This document shows positions 7,545 to 16,810 of a stretch of DNA of 64,000 nucleotides, in pieces (positions within the stretch are counted from its first letter, which is position 1; every line of letters starts with the position of its first letter). This DNA comes from JASLCR01 sp964384345 (GTDB lineage Bacteria > Patescibacteriota > Saccharimonadia > Saccharimonadales > Saccharimonadaceae), in contig CAYLKD010000001.1 of the NCBI GenBank assembly GCA_964384345.1, positions 62,001 through 126,000 of the forward strand, in the 5' to 3' direction. Position numbers and translations under genes: made by a program. Below the pieces are notes generated by a model, which saw only the letters and a list, made by a program, of their open reading frames with translations, did no database searches and was not told where the DNA came from.

Positions 7545-8333
7545 TTAGTGTAACAAAAGTACGCCAACCAGAACAGCCGCTAAGCCAATTCGATACCACC
7601 CAAATAGCTTTAGGTCGTGAGAACTCAAATATTTCATAAGAAATCGGACTGCTAGTAGTCCTGATATCAGTGCTGCCAGATTGCCGACGATCAGCATTGA
7701 GGCATGTGCTGCTAAATAATCGTGATCATGCAGAATGGTCTTAATGGTAACCCCTAGCATTATTGGTAGCGACGCCAAAAAACTGTATTCAGCTGCTTCT
7801 TTTGGCGAAAGTCCGACTAATCGACCAGTTACAATTGTCGCCCCGGAGCGAGAAACCCCCGGTATGAGCGCACACATTTGTGCTAGACCTACTAGTAAAG
7901 AACGCAGCGGTGATAATTTGCTTCCATCACTGACAGGAGTGAGCTTTGGTAATTTCTCAAGAACGATCATGACGATACCAACCAGTGTCAATGTTACAAC
8001 AATGACCCATAAGCTACCAAAAAATGGTGAATTATCGATATAATCAGCTGCTAGATAGCCAACGAGTCCAGCTGGGATAGATGTTAGGATGATATTGCGA
8101 GCCAACGTATAGTTTTTACCGACAAAAATATCTTTTAGTATAACAATTATTTTTGGGGCGAAGTATATCAGCAGCGCTACAAATGTACCCATATTGATGG
8201 CTTCTAGAAACAAGTGATCGGACGACTTTCCAAGCAGAGCCTGCGCAACTACCAAGTGTCCCGAACTGCTGATTGGTATAAATTCACTCAGACCTTGGAC
8301 GAGTCCCAAAAATATAGCTTCAAATACATTCAT
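7545..8333 (-). CDS. uppP: Undecaprenyl-diphosphatase (BacA/UppP)
   Basis: Integral-membrane enzyme that recycles undecaprenyl diphosphate for cell-wall and surface-polymer synthesis. The N-terminal GLVQGLSEFIPISSSGHLV (E-rich catalytic block) and the second motif PGVSRSGATIVTGRL with the conserved Arg are present. About seven to eight membrane helices follow, and the length (262) is typical. It is divergent from the xer gene, with only 34 bases between the two start codons. Confidence 0.95.
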   Translation of the reverse strand: MNVFEAIFLGLVQGLSEFIPISSSGHLVVAQALLGKSSDHLFLEAINMGTFVALLIYFAPKIIVILKDIFVGKNYTLARNIILTSIPAGLVGYLAADYIDNSPFFGSLWVIVVTLTLVGIVMIVLEKLPKLTPVSDGSKLSPLRSLLVGLAQMCALIPGVSRSGATIVTGRLVGLSPKEAAEYSFLASLPIMLGVTIKTILHDHDYLAAHASMLIVGNLAALISGLLAVRFLMKYLSSHDLKLFGWYRIGLAAVLVGVLLLH

Positions 8334-8367
8334 AGACTGATTGTAGCATTAACGGTATGCTAAGAAT

Positions 8368-9285
8368 ATGTATACCTCAGAGCTCATTCTGGATTTTATT
8401 GAATCGATCGAAGTCGAAGGTGGCCGGTCGGCAAAGACTGCCGAAAATTACCGCTTGTATCTCGAGCGATTTGTTGAGTTTACGGAAGATACAAAAGTAT
8501 CTGACGTCTCAACTGAGATGATTCGTAAATACCGCCTCTGGCTTAACCGCTATGTAAATCCTAACGGTGAAGAACTATCAACTATTACACAAAGCTATCA
8601 TTTGATAGCGCTGCGTGGTTTTATGAAATACCTCTCAGAACGAGAAATCGCTAGCTTACCTGCCGACAAAATTAAACTCCCGAAAGTATCGCGCCGACAA
8701 GTGACGTTTTTGCATTTTGACGAAGTCGTGCGACTCATGGATGCCATTGATGGCTCGAGTGAAGAAGGTATGCGAGATCGGGCAATTATCGAACTGCTCT
8801 TTTCAAGTGGCCTACGTGTTTCGGAATTAGTCGCACTCGACCGTGGTCACGTCAATACAAAACGTCGCGAGTTTATGGTGCGAGGTAAGGGACAAAAAGA
8901 TCGTCCAGTTTTTGTCAGTGAAGCCGCCGCTGCACGAGTAGACGAGTATATGGCTACAAGGCTTGATAATCTCCCTCCCCTGTTTCTGAGTTATAGTCGC
9001 AATAATATTGCTTCTCGCAGTGGTGATTATCGCCGACTTGGAGCGCGCAGTATTCAGCGAATGATTAGTAAATATGCTAAATTAGCCGGTATCACTAAAC
9101 ACGTCAGTCCCCATACGATGCGGCACAGTTTTGCAACGGACTTACTAATGAACGGCGCGGATCTGCGTAGTGTGCAAAGTATGCTTGGTCACAGCAATAT
9201 CTCTACGACACAAGTCTATACCCATGTCACCGACGAACATCTTCGCGAGATTCATAGCAAATTTCATAGTGACACGCGCGAATAA
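8368..9285 (+). CDS. xerD: Tyrosine recombinase, XerC/XerD type
   Basis: Site-specific recombinase, most likely for chromosome dimer resolution with FtsK (encoded at 34754-36988). The N-terminal SAM-like core-binding domain (residues 1-90) is followed by the catalytic domain. That domain has Arg in SSGLRVSELVALD, Lys in VRGKGQKDRPV, the H-x-x-R of HTMRHSFATDLL, LGHSNISTT, and the Tyr nucleophile in TQVYTHV. Its length of 305 matches XerC/D. C versus D cannot be told. The ATG is 6 nt after TATGCT (8356-8361) with no ribosome site, so it is probably leaderless. No integrase-like context is seen. Confidence 0.9.
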   Translation: MYTSELILDFIESIEVEGGRSAKTAENYRLYLERFVEFTEDTKVSDVSTEMIRKYRLWLNRYVNPNGEELSTITQSYHLIALRGFMKYLSEREIASLPADKIKLPKVSRRQVTFLHFDEVVRLMDAIDGSSEEGMRDRAIIELLFSSGLRVSELVALDRGHVNTKRREFMVRGKGQKDRPVFVSEAAAARVDEYMATRLDNLPPLFLSYSRNNIASRSGDYRRLGARSIQRMISKYAKLAGITKHVSPHTMRHSFATDLLMNGADLRSVQSMLGHSNISTTQVYTHVTDEHLREIHSKFHSDTRE

Positions 9286-9298
9286 CAAGTTAATTTAC

Positions 9299-10393
9299 CT
9301 ACGGCACACAAGGCTGGGCTGTATACGAATTACCATTTGCTGGATCTTCCAGCGTAAAGGGCTTACACAGACTTCCCTGTGTCGCCATAAATGGTGATTG
9401 CAGGGATACGCCACCGAGCTTGACTCGTGCATCGACTCGACGAAATACATCACCCGCTCGTCCAGTCGCATCAACCGAAGGTGCGACCCCATCGAGTTTG
9501 ACAATATTCCCACTGTCATCGAGTAATTCGATCGTGAAGCTCGTTTTGTTGTACAGAGCTTGAAGCTGCAAATAGGCATCAGTGGTTGAGGGTACTTCCA
9601 AGGTTTTTTTGCATGCACCACCTATCGCAGTAAATGTTACTGAACAAAGCGAAGGCTGTGGTGCGCTACCGTTAACTGGTCGAGAATCTGAACTAAGCTT
9701 ATACGTAAGGTCGACACCGGGCGATTTAATCGGGTACAAAAAGGCTGTTTTAGCTTGGGTATCAAGATCAGAAAGCTTTGCATCCGCTGGAATGAACTGT
9801 GCACGCATAATCGGAGGCGCTTGTAATGGCCAGGTAGCCGCTGATGGTAGTGTTAATGGAACCGTTGGTTGATAGACGCTCACATTCGGTACGTCGCCCC
9901 CATCTTTTTTACTAAACCAGGTGAGTCTAATTTTTGTATACGGCGAAACACCTTTGATATGCACAACTGACGATTCATTTGCAGCGAGTGAGCCTTGGTA
10001 ATCATTGGTTTGCATCAAAATTTTGACACAGGTGTAGGCTTGGTTATCATCCGTTGTGCCGATCGTTGTCTCAGTATTTGTATCGACAGTACTACCCGCG
10101 ATACCAGCTTTTGCGATTGTATCGCAAGTTTGGCTATCGATGACTGTTTTTAACTGGCTACATTGAGGCAGATTCGCACTACACGCGTTCGTATACGCGA
10201 CGAGTACGCGTTTGGCATCTTCGACACCCGCAAGAGCCGAGTCATAAGCCCGATCAGATAGGTCATTTTGGATGGACTGTTGTTGATTGCGAATGACGAA
10301 TTGCGTGAACCCAACTGTAATAATCGTTATGATGATCGAACTAAAAATAACGATGAAGATCGACACACCGCCAGACTGTGATACCTTGCTCAT
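9299..10393 (-). CDS. PilX-like pilus assembly protein, large ectodomain
   Basis: Last gene of the minor-pilin cluster. After a short polar N-terminus there is one hydrophobic helix (VSIFIVIFSSIIITIITVG), then an amphipathic stretch with RAYDSALAGVEDAKRVL, as in PilX/minor pilin N-termini that lack the classic GFTLIE cleavage motif. The remaining ~300 residues form an extracellular domain with several cysteines. Start: the ATG at 10393 is preceded by AGGGAG; a GTG at 10402 is in frame but only 2 nt from that site. The preceding pilin gene ends at 10395. It probably sits at the pilus tip or primes assembly. Confidence 0.7.
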   Translation of the reverse strand: MSKVSQSGGVSIFIVIFSSIIITIITVGFTQFVIRNQQQSIQNDLSDRAYDSALAGVEDAKRVLVAYTNACSANLPQCSQLKTVIDSQTCDTIAKAGIAGSTVDTNTETTIGTTDDNQAYTCVKILMQTNDYQGSLAANESSVVHIKGVSPYTKIRLTWFSKKDGGDVPNVSVYQPTVPLTLPSAATWPLQAPPIMRAQFIPADAKLSDLDTQAKTAFLYPIKSPGVDLTYKLSSDSRPVNGSAPQPSLCSVTFTAIGGACKKTLEVPSTTDAYLQLQALYNKTSFTIELLDDSGNIVKLDGVAPSVDATGRAGDVFRRVDARVKLGGVSLQSPFMATQGSLCKPFTLEDPANGNSYTAQPCVP

Positions 10394-10394
10394 A

Positions 10395-11114
10395 TCAGCC
10401 ACTACTCCCTGTAATTAAGTTATTGCCCGCCCGTGCAGTGAAGTCAAAGCTGTTTGTGGCACAAAATTCATCCGGATTTGCGACGTCATTTGGTGCCTGA
10501 CAGTTTTGTTCTCCACTAATAAACTGACCAGCATCATTTGTTGCCACGACAAGAGAAAATGAATAGATTGCTTGCGCTGCAAATTCTTTTTTCAGGATAT
10601 CTAGTTTACGAATCGCCAAGTTACGATCCACTGCATTAAGTAATTCTGTCGCTTTTGACCTATCAATATCAGGCGTAAGATTTCCATTTGCACATAATGC
10701 ACCACCGTTGTCACTGACCTTAACAAAACGGATGTTCTTTTTATCGCTGGCCGAACCTGTCGAATAATTATTTACCGAGCTGCTAGTACCGTTAATGGTT
10801 GCCCCCGAATTCCATATATAGCTTACGCTACCAGTGCAGTAGCGTCCCGCACTTTCGTCACCATTAACAACTTGAATTACTTTGATATTGGTCGGAATTG
10901 CACTATTCGTGGAATCACGTAGTTCTCGTGCGATTACCTGCCCGGCTTGGTCAACTGCTGCAAGCGTAATACCTTTCGTATATATCGTAATTACCTGCAT
11001 CGTCAACAGCGCAATAGCGAGCAACAAGCCTGAAACGAATATCATCGCAAGCATCAGCTCTACAAGCGTGAACCCTCTTTGCCGTGAAGTAGTATGAGTC
11101 ATACTTTTAGTCAT
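10395..11114 (-). CDS. Minor prepilin (PilW/PulJ-like)
   Basis: Type IV prepilin of about 239 residues. The class-III leader RQRGFTLVELMLAMIFVSG has the Gly cleavage site and Glu5, followed by the hydrophobic stem. A ~200-residue globular domain with four to five cysteines follows. The ATG at 11114 is chosen because GGAG lies just before it; an upstream ATG at 11126 sits inside the previous gene. PilD (12967-13872) is the likely processing enzyme. It is part of a four-gene minor-pilin operon. Confidence 0.85.
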   Translation of the reverse strand: MTKSMTHTTSRQRGFTLVELMLAMIFVSGLLLAIALLTMQVITIYTKGITLAAVDQAGQVIARELRDSTNSAIPTNIKVIQVVNGDESAGRYCTGSVSYIWNSGATINGTSSSVNNYSTGSASDKKNIRFVKVSDNGGALCANGNLTPDIDRSKATELLNAVDRNLAIRKLDILKKEFAAQAIYSFSLVVATNDAGQFISGEQNCQAPNDVANPDEFCATNSFDFTARAGNNLITGSSG

Positions 11115-11115
11115 G

Positions 11116-12174
11116 TTAAGCTCCACACACCGGTCGACTTACATCTATAGAGGGAGTGGTAACATTCGCACCCCCCACTTTATGTATTACCATGAAGACT
11201 GTGTACGTATAGATTCCAGCACCAGTTGCACCGTCAATAGTGCCGGGTTTACACGCAACCGGAAATGGATATGTCGTCTCAAAGTTTTTCATATGAATAT
11301 CATTTTTGAAATTATGCGATATCGTAGCACCAGATACACATTGGTTGGGATCAGCTATATTTTCTCCCCCAGGAACACTGTTATCGTCCCAATACCACGT
11401 ACACCCTGCAATATTACCTGGACTAATAGTATTGTTTGATACTACAAAATTTGCCGCATAGTAATAGCGAGTTGGCGTCACAGTTGGTCCGCTGCCCGGT
11501 GAAACTGCTTGTTGTGCTACAGCAGCATTATCTACCGAAGACGGAGATGCCAACGGGCTTATTGCTAATGGTGCTGCTGTGAGGCTAGCTCCTGGGTCAT
11601 ACAACCGCACAACTGTTTGTAGCTGCATCGGCACATTCGTTCCAGACCCGTACCAGCAGGCGCGAATCCGAAAGTTATAGGCTTTTGGACCGCTACCGAC
11701 CGTAAAATTGTTCACAACTGTTTTTTCAATCCATATACCATATGAAGAGATCAAACTTTCACCCGTATACATAACTTGCGCGTGTGGTGGTGCATTTACG
11801 TCGTCCATAGTCTTGATGGGCGTAGGCCCTGTTGTTTCGCCAGTACGAGCATTGAGTATAAAGCTATTTCCGTAATTCGTCGGACAAGCTGTAGCAGTAA
11901 CATCAACTGGACTTGCATCAGCGTGATTAGTTATAAATTTCCAGGTGTCATCACCCCCGTCTGAGTGTTTTGCTAATTCATTTTGATATGCAGCGCGCAG
12001 TGCTTCTGCCTGCGAATCGATCTGCTGCTTGACGATTGATACTTCGAGCGTACGCTGGGTCGAATTCGTCCCTTGATTCATGACTGTAAGCGCACCAACC
12101 GCAATGACACTGAACACGGTAATCGCAAGTAATACTTCGATTATTGTGTCGCCGGCTTGCGTAAACTGTTTCAT
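11116..12174 (-). CDS. Minor prepilin-like protein with large ectodomain
   Basis: 352 residues. The N-terminal TQAGDTIIEVLLAITVFSV matches the prepilin cleavage and Glu5 pattern (Gly then D-T-I-I-E), with a 20-residue hydrophobic stem. The ~310-residue extracellular part is much larger than a normal pilin, Ser/Thr/Pro-rich in the middle, and contains paired cysteines. This fits a pilus-tip or initiation protein, but the fold is unknown. It lies between two other prepilin genes with almost no spacing (start 12174, previous stop at 12175). Confidence 0.8.
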   Translation of the reverse strand: MKQFTQAGDTIIEVLLAITVFSVIAVGALTVMNQGTNSTQRTLEVSIVKQQIDSQAEALRAAYQNELAKHSDGGDDTWKFITNHADASPVDVTATACPTNYGNSFILNARTGETTGPTPIKTMDDVNAPPHAQVMYTGESLISSYGIWIEKTVVNNFTVGSGPKAYNFRIRACWYGSGTNVPMQLQTVVRLYDPGASLTAAPLAISPLASPSSVDNAAVAQQAVSPGSGPTVTPTRYYYAANFVVSNNTISPGNIAGCTWYWDDNSVPGGENIADPNQCVSGATISHNFKNDIHMKNFETTYPFPVACKPGTIDGATGAGIYTYTVFMVIHKVGGANVTTPSIDVSRPVCGA

Positions 12175-12936
12175 CTAACACCCACTCCCAGTTGGGTCAG
12201 CGTTGACGCTAATAGCCGACGAACTCGCAGCATTGGCTGCGATGACAATTGCTGTACGAGGCTGCGCGACAACTGTGCCAGGATCCATACAGAGCACTCG
12301 TTTAGCTTGAGCAGCCGGTGCGGCAATGACATCTGTGACAGTTGGATCACTCGCCGTGATGTCTTTGATATACGTCCGCACTGTGCCGGTAACTGGTGAG
12401 CGTACGATAGCGATTGCGATGTGCAGCGCAGATGGACTAGCACTACTTGCATATAGAGTACTAATCCACGGAATTTCGTAGGTATCGTCGTTGATAACTC
12501 CGTCGGCGATGCGTCCTGGCATATAGGCAGCTATGACTTGATCTTCGGTAGTTGTGGAAGGAATTGCTGTAACCGGCTGGGTCCCGACTATCGCGTTACT
12601 GCGCATCTGTGAGCCATCTATCGTAATGTAGCGCCCTATAAGTACACAGTCACTTGCTCCGCGAGATGTAGAGGTAGCAGTAACTGCTTTCACCTGAGTG
12701 GTTCCTCCGTTTACAAAACAGTCAAATTTTGCCGATCGATCATTGACTACATTAAGTGTACTTGCATATTGACCTTGCAGTACTGAGGCAAATGAACGCG
12801 AAGCATCTTTGTAGCTTTGCGTATTAATGGCTACAGTCCACCCCGTCAGCAGCGTAACGATCATAATAGCGCTAATTGCAAGAAAGAGCATAAGCTCAAT
12901 CATTGTGAATCCACCGCTGTTATATCGAGTGTACAT
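12175..12936 (-). CDS. Minor prepilin, first gene of minor-pilin operon
   Basis: 253 residues. SGGFTMIELMLFLAISAIM is a class-III prepilin leader with Gly cleavage site and Glu5. The mature part has cysteines and is Ala/Thr/Val-rich. The ATG at 12936 lies 8 nt after an extended -10 TGCTATAAT (minus strand of 12945-12953), without a ribosome site. This gene therefore likely heads a leaderless transcript covering the four minor-pilin genes down to 9299. Confidence 0.85.
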   Translation of the reverse strand: MYTRYNSGGFTMIELMLFLAISAIMIVTLLTGWTVAINTQSYKDASRSFASVLQGQYASTLNVVNDRSAKFDCFVNGGTTQVKAVTATSTSRGASDCVLIGRYITIDGSQMRSNAIVGTQPVTAIPSTTTEDQVIAAYMPGRIADGVINDDTYEIPWISTLYASSASPSALHIAIAIVRSPVTGTVRTYIKDITASDPTVTDVIAAPAAQAKRVLCMDPGTVVAQPRTAIVIAANAASSSAISVNADPTGSGC

Positions 12937-12944
12937 TTGTGGCT

Positions 12945-12953
12945 ATTATAGCA
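12945..12953 (-). promoter_or_regulatory. Extended -10 promoter of minor-pilin operon
   Basis: TGCTATAAT on the minus strand, 8 nt before the ATG at 12936. It has the same form as the promoters of the GC-rich cassettes. Confidence 0.65.
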
Positions 12954-12966
12954 TAAGCATCATAGA

Positions 12967-13872
12967 CTACATTGGATAGAAAAAAGTCAGTGACTGATAC
13001 CATGTCAAAATAGCTGGCCCAAAAAATAACGTGATAAAGAAGCCGGCAATCAACAACGGTCCAAGTGGTATCCGACTACTCATAGCAACTTTTTTCGAGA
13101 TGAGCGATGGCAACAGAATAATGACACCCAGAAGATTTGCAAGAAACAAACTTAAAAATGCTAGCTGCCAACTCCCTAGCAATAGTCCGAGTGCAACCCC
13201 GAGCTTTACATCGCCAAAACCAACCCAGGTGTTCTCTTCCCCATACCGCTGCTTTGAATAGAGATACAAAACGCCGTAAATCCCAGACAAGATAGCCACA
13301 GAGCCGATCGTACTCATTACTGCAGCGGTCACATTCGTTTGCTGCAGCACGACAAGAAGTCGAGCACACAATGAAATAGCTATGAGTGGAAATACAATAA
13401 CGTTTGGTAACAAGTACCACTTTAGGTCATAGAAAAATAGCATTATCAGCATCACAAATGAAACATACCAGAGTACGACACTGAGAATGGTCATCGAGCC
13501 AGCAATTAGCATAGGCCAAAGAGCAAACAGTAACACGAAGAGTGTTGCCATGACGAATTCGATCGTCGGCTCAAAACTGCCTATCTTATTGCCGCAGTAG
13601 CGACACTTACCTCTTGTTTGCAGCCAGCTCACTAGCGGAACGAGATCGTACCACGCAAGAACATGACTACAGCTCAAACACTGTGAACGATCGTTGCTCA
13701 CGGTACGCTCCGAAAGCGGCTTAAGCGCTTTGAGTTCTTTTGTATCGACCGCATACCCTGCTTTTTTATCTTCGATCAGCTGACGAGCGCGCAAACGCCA
13801 GATAGTCGCACCAGCAAAGCTACCAAGACACAGTCCGAGAAAGATTAGTATGCTATACGTAAGCGTTTCCAT
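12967..13872 (-). CDS. pilD: Prepilin peptidase / N-methyltransferase
   Basis: Membrane aspartic protease (family A24) that cleaves and methylates prepilins. It has an N-terminal helix with LGLCLGSFAGATIWRL and the zinc tetracysteine CLSC...CRYC. Several membrane helices hold the catalytic Asp in FFYDLKWYLLPN and in GFGDVKLGVALG (GxGD). Its 301 residues include a short charged insert (about residues 30-58) between the first helix and the zinc motif. It lies between the major and minor pilin genes, its obvious substrates. Confidence 0.93.
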   Translation of the reverse strand: METLTYSILIFLGLCLGSFAGATIWRLRARQLIEDKKAGYAVDTKELKALKPLSERTVSNDRSQCLSCSHVLAWYDLVPLVSWLQTRGKCRYCGNKIGSFEPTIEFVMATLFVLLFALWPMLIAGSMTILSVVLWYVSFVMLIMLFFYDLKWYLLPNVIVFPLIAISLCARLLVVLQQTNVTAAVMSTIGSVAILSGIYGVLYLYSKQRYGEENTWVGFGDVKLGVALGLLLGSWQLAFLSLFLANLLGVIILLPSLISKKVAMSSRIPLGPLLIAGFFITLFFGPAILTWYQSLTFFYPM

Positions 13873-13898
13873 ATCTCATACTCTACCAGTTTACCAAT

Positions 13899-13938
13899 AA
13901 AAAATACACCGATCTCGAGAGAGAACGGTGTATTTTTA
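13899..13938 (-). terminator. Terminator after the major pilin gene
   Basis: On the minus strand AAAATACACCG pairs with CGGTGTATTTT and is followed by more T. It is placed 15 bases past the pilA stop and could also act in the other direction. Confidence 0.75.
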
Positions 13939-13952
13939 ATTGAAGTTGTCGA

Positions 13953-14393
13953 TTATACATCCTGGCAGAAGTTGATGGAAGAACCACCGCCTTCAAGAGT
14001 AGTGAGTACAACAGCTTTCCGAGTACTTGGATCACCTATCGCGACACCATTTTGACATACTGCTTTAGTTCGAACAGTAATTTTGTCTTTAGTCGGATTT
14101 CCAGCACCTGTTCCACCATATATCACGTCAGTCTTATCATACTGATTGAGGTTACTAATGTAACCCTGTATAGCAGCGGTTGTTGTAGGACTTGTTCCAT
14201 TGTTATTACTCCGGTATGACGCTACTGCCGCGGCAACTGTGTTGACATCGTTTTTCCGTGCACCATCACGCTGGCTTCGCTGCAGGGCAGGCCATGCGAT
14301 GAAGATCATGAGCATAATTAATCCGACAATCGCGAGCACGAGGACGACCTCGATGATTGTAAATCCTTCTTTTTTGCGAACTGGAACGTTCAT
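13953..14393 (-). CDS. pilA: Major type IV pilin (PilA-like)
   Basis: 146-residue prepilin and probable main pilus subunit. RKKEGFTIIEVVLVLAIVG gives the Gly cleavage site and Glu5. The helix continues through LQRSQRDGARKNDVNTVAAAVASYRSNN, the pattern of G-type pseudopilins and CPR pilins. The mature domain has two cysteines, one near the C-terminus. The start is the ATG at 14393, with AAAGGTGG upstream; the frame is open further (14456) without a site. A strong terminator right after it may let it be expressed above its neighbours. Confidence 0.88.
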   Translation of the reverse strand: MNVPVRKKEGFTIIEVVLVLAIVGLIMLMIFIAWPALQRSQRDGARKNDVNTVAAAVASYRSNNNGTSPTTTAAIQGYISNLNQYDKTDVIYGGTGAGNPTKDKITVRTKAVCQNGVAIGDPSTRKAVVLTTLEGGGSSINFCQDV

Positions 14394-14488
14394 ATTCGTT
14401 TCCACCTTTCTACGAACAGTTACTAGTGTGCGATGTTTATCGCTTACGCTTATCATACGGTACGACCTAGTGAAAGTCCAGTAGATTA

Positions 14489-15700
14489 TTACACCGAGAT
14501 ATTGTTCACAAGATTATAGATCGGGAACAATATCGCCCCAACGAGTCCACCAGCAACGATTGCCAGCACTACCATCAAGATTGGCTCTATCGCAGTCGAA
14601 ATCGCTTTAATTTCTTCGTCAAGTTCGTCTTCATACACACTGGCAGCTTTGCCCATCATGTCGTCTATCTTTCCCGACTGCTCTCCAATACTGATCATTT
14701 GTGGCACAAACGGCATAATGTAATCCTCGGGTTTGAGTGCGGAGGATAATGATTTACCTCCCTTCACCTTTTCTGCTGCTCGTTCAATACTTTTTTCAAT
14801 GATAGTGTTATTCACCGATTGCGCGGCGATACGTAGCATATCAAGCATTGGTACGCCTGTCTTTAAGAGTGTTTGGCCAGTGCGGGTAAAGCGAGCCATG
14901 TAAAGTTTGCGAAACATTGGACCAAAAAGTGGTGCGTTTATCTTGAGCGTGTCTTTGAGCTTGATACCATTTTCGGTTTTCAGGTATTGCAGAGTGAAAT
15001 AAATGATTACTCCAACGATGATCAAGATTAACCACCAAAATTTCATAACAAAATCTGCCGTACCGACAAGAATACTCGTAATAAACGGTAAGCTTTGCTT
15101 TAAATCGGTATAAAGCTTCTTAACTTGAGGTACAACCGTAATCAACATAAATGCGATAACAGCAAAAATAACCACCAGCACAATAACAGGATATGTTAGC
15201 GCACCTTTGATTTTGCTCATCATGGCAGCATCTTTTTCTTGCTGCTCAGCAATACGCCGCAAGCTATCATCGAGCGTGCCCGACGCTTCACCGGCGGTGA
15301 CGAGCGCTAAAAATATATTGTCGAATACCTCTGGGTGCTTACCGAATGATTCAGCGAGCGCTTTACCACCCTCGACTGATGCGATAATGTCATCGACAAC
15401 ATCACGTAAGCGCTTGTTCTCTGTCTGCTCACTCACCGTACGAAGACTTTGTGATAGTGGCAAACCAGCTCCAATCAAGGTCGCAAGCTGACGCGTAAAG
15501 ACTACTCGATCTTTTGTGGTTATCTTGTTGGTGATTTTTGATAAAAATGAGCCATCTTCGCGTGCTTCTTTTATATTGCGGGGCGTGAAACCTTGAGCAA
15601 GCAGCAGTTTTGCAGCCGCATTTTCACTTTCTGCTTGCACAGAAGCTTTGACGATCTTATTTGTCGCCTGGTCTTTCGCTTCGTAATCAAACTTTTTCAC
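14489..15700 (-). CDS. pilC: Type IV pilus platform protein PilC
   Basis: Inner-membrane platform (GspF family) that couples the pilus motors to pilin insertion. 403 residues with two repeated GspF domains. The first contains FTRQLATLIGAGLPLSQSL, the second FTRTGQTLLKTGVPMLDML. Each ends in membrane helices, with a final hydrophobic segment near the C-terminus. It starts with a GTG at 15700 (MKKFDYEAKDQ), with AAGGA-type sequence upstream. It lies directly after pilT. Confidence 0.93.
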   Translation of the reverse strand: MKKFDYEAKDQATNKIVKASVQAESENAAAKLLLAQGFTPRNIKEAREDGSFLSKITNKITTKDRVVFTRQLATLIGAGLPLSQSLRTVSEQTENKRLRDVVDDIIASVEGGKALAESFGKHPEVFDNIFLALVTAGEASGTLDDSLRRIAEQQEKDAAMMSKIKGALTYPVIVLVVIFAVIAFMLITVVPQVKKLYTDLKQSLPFITSILVGTADFVMKFWWLILIIVGVIIYFTLQYLKTENGIKLKDTLKINAPLFGPMFRKLYMARFTRTGQTLLKTGVPMLDMLRIAAQSVNNTIIEKSIERAAEKVKGGKSLSSALKPEDYIMPFVPQMISIGEQSGKIDDMMGKAASVYEDELDEEIKAISTAIEPILMVVLAIVAGGLVGAILFPIYNLVNNISV

Positions 15701-15717
15701 GCTGTTGTATCCTTATC

Positions 15718-16788
15718 CTATCCTCTAATTAGCCGATCAAACTCACCAAGATCAACCGCGTAGTTTCGGGCCTCATCGAGTGTTACAGTACCTGACTGCA
15801 CAAGTCCAGCCAGCGTGCGGTCCATGGTCTGCATGCCTTGGTCAGCCCCAGTTTGGATGACGGCATCAAGCTGGTGGCTTTTCCCTTCACGAATGATGTT
15901 ACGTACAGCTGGGTTCGCTACTAATACCTCAGCGGCGACAACACGGCCTCCGCCAATAGCTGGCACAAGGCGCTGAGAACAGATTGCCATCAAGATATTT
16001 GATAGTTGCGCACGAATTTGCGGCTGTTGGTGCGGTGGAAAGACGTCGATCATACGATCGATTGACTGCGCTGCTGAGTTTGTGTGTAGCGTCGCAAATA
16101 CTAGGTGTCCCGTCTCAGCGATCGTAATCGCTGCAGAAATCGTTTCAAGGTCACGCATCTCACCAATCAACACGACGTCTGGGTCTTGGCGAAGGCTGGA
16201 GCGAAGTGCCGCAGAAAATGAGTAGGTGTCGTAGTGGACTTCACGCTGGACAACAACTGACTTTTTGGATTTGTGCGTAAACTCAATAGGATCTTCGATA
16301 GTAATGATGTGTGCGGCTTTTTCAGAGTTAATCTTGTCAACCAGCGCAGCAAGTGTTGTTGACTTACCTGAACCTGTTGGACCGGTCACAAGCACAAGCC
16401 CACGTGGATAGTCAGCAAAACCCATGACGACTTGTGGCATACCAAGCTCGACGACACTTTTTATTTCATTTGGAATCAAACGAAGCGCCGCTGCCATATT
16501 GCCGCGCTCGTGAAAGGCGTTCACACGAAAACGTCCGAGATTTCCAAATGCAAATGAAAAGTCGAACTCTTTATCTTTATGCAAAATTTGCTGCTGATCT
16601 TGGTCAAGAATTGCATACACAAGAGCTTCTACCTTTGCTTCATCGAGGGCGTCATAGCCCTGTATTGCGGTTAAACTACCGTCTACACGAAGCATTGGCG
16701 GCAAACCAACTTGAAGGTGCAGGTCACTAGCGCGTCGTTTTACGACTTCTTCGAGTAATATTTCAATTCTGAGTTCTTGCGTATTCAT
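15718..16788 (-). CDS. pilT: Pilus retraction ATPase PilT
   Basis: Hexameric cytoplasmic motor that depolymerises the pilus. The 356 residues match the family. Walker A GPTGSGKSTT, Asp box IITIEDPIEF, Walker B DPDVVLIGEMRD and His box HLVFATLHTNSA are present. The N-terminal PAS-like domain starts with the family block RASDLHLQVG. Its presence beside pilB argues for active twitching or retraction rather than a secretion-only pilus. Flanked by pilB and pilC on the same strand. Confidence 0.95.
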   Translation of the reverse strand: MNTQELRIEILLEEVVKRRASDLHLQVGLPPMLRVDGSLTAIQGYDALDEAKVEALVYAILDQDQQQILHKDKEFDFSFAFGNLGRFRVNAFHERGNMAAALRLIPNEIKSVVELGMPQVVMGFADYPRGLVLVTGPTGSGKSTTLAALVDKINSEKAAHIITIEDPIEFTHKSKKSVVVQREVHYDTYSFSAALRSSLRQDPDVVLIGEMRDLETISAAITIAETGHLVFATLHTNSAAQSIDRMIDVFPPHQQPQIRAQLSNILMAICSQRLVPAIGGGRVVAAEVLVANPAVRNIIREGKSHQLDAVIQTGADQGMQTMDRTLAGLVQSGTVTLDEARNYAVDLGEFDRLIRG

Positions 16789-16810
16789 AATCCACCTTAT
16801 TGATTTTGCA

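Noticed and set aside
8368..9285. Phage or island integrase
   Set aside because: Xer-like length and motifs, core-gene neighbours, and no att sites or phage genes.
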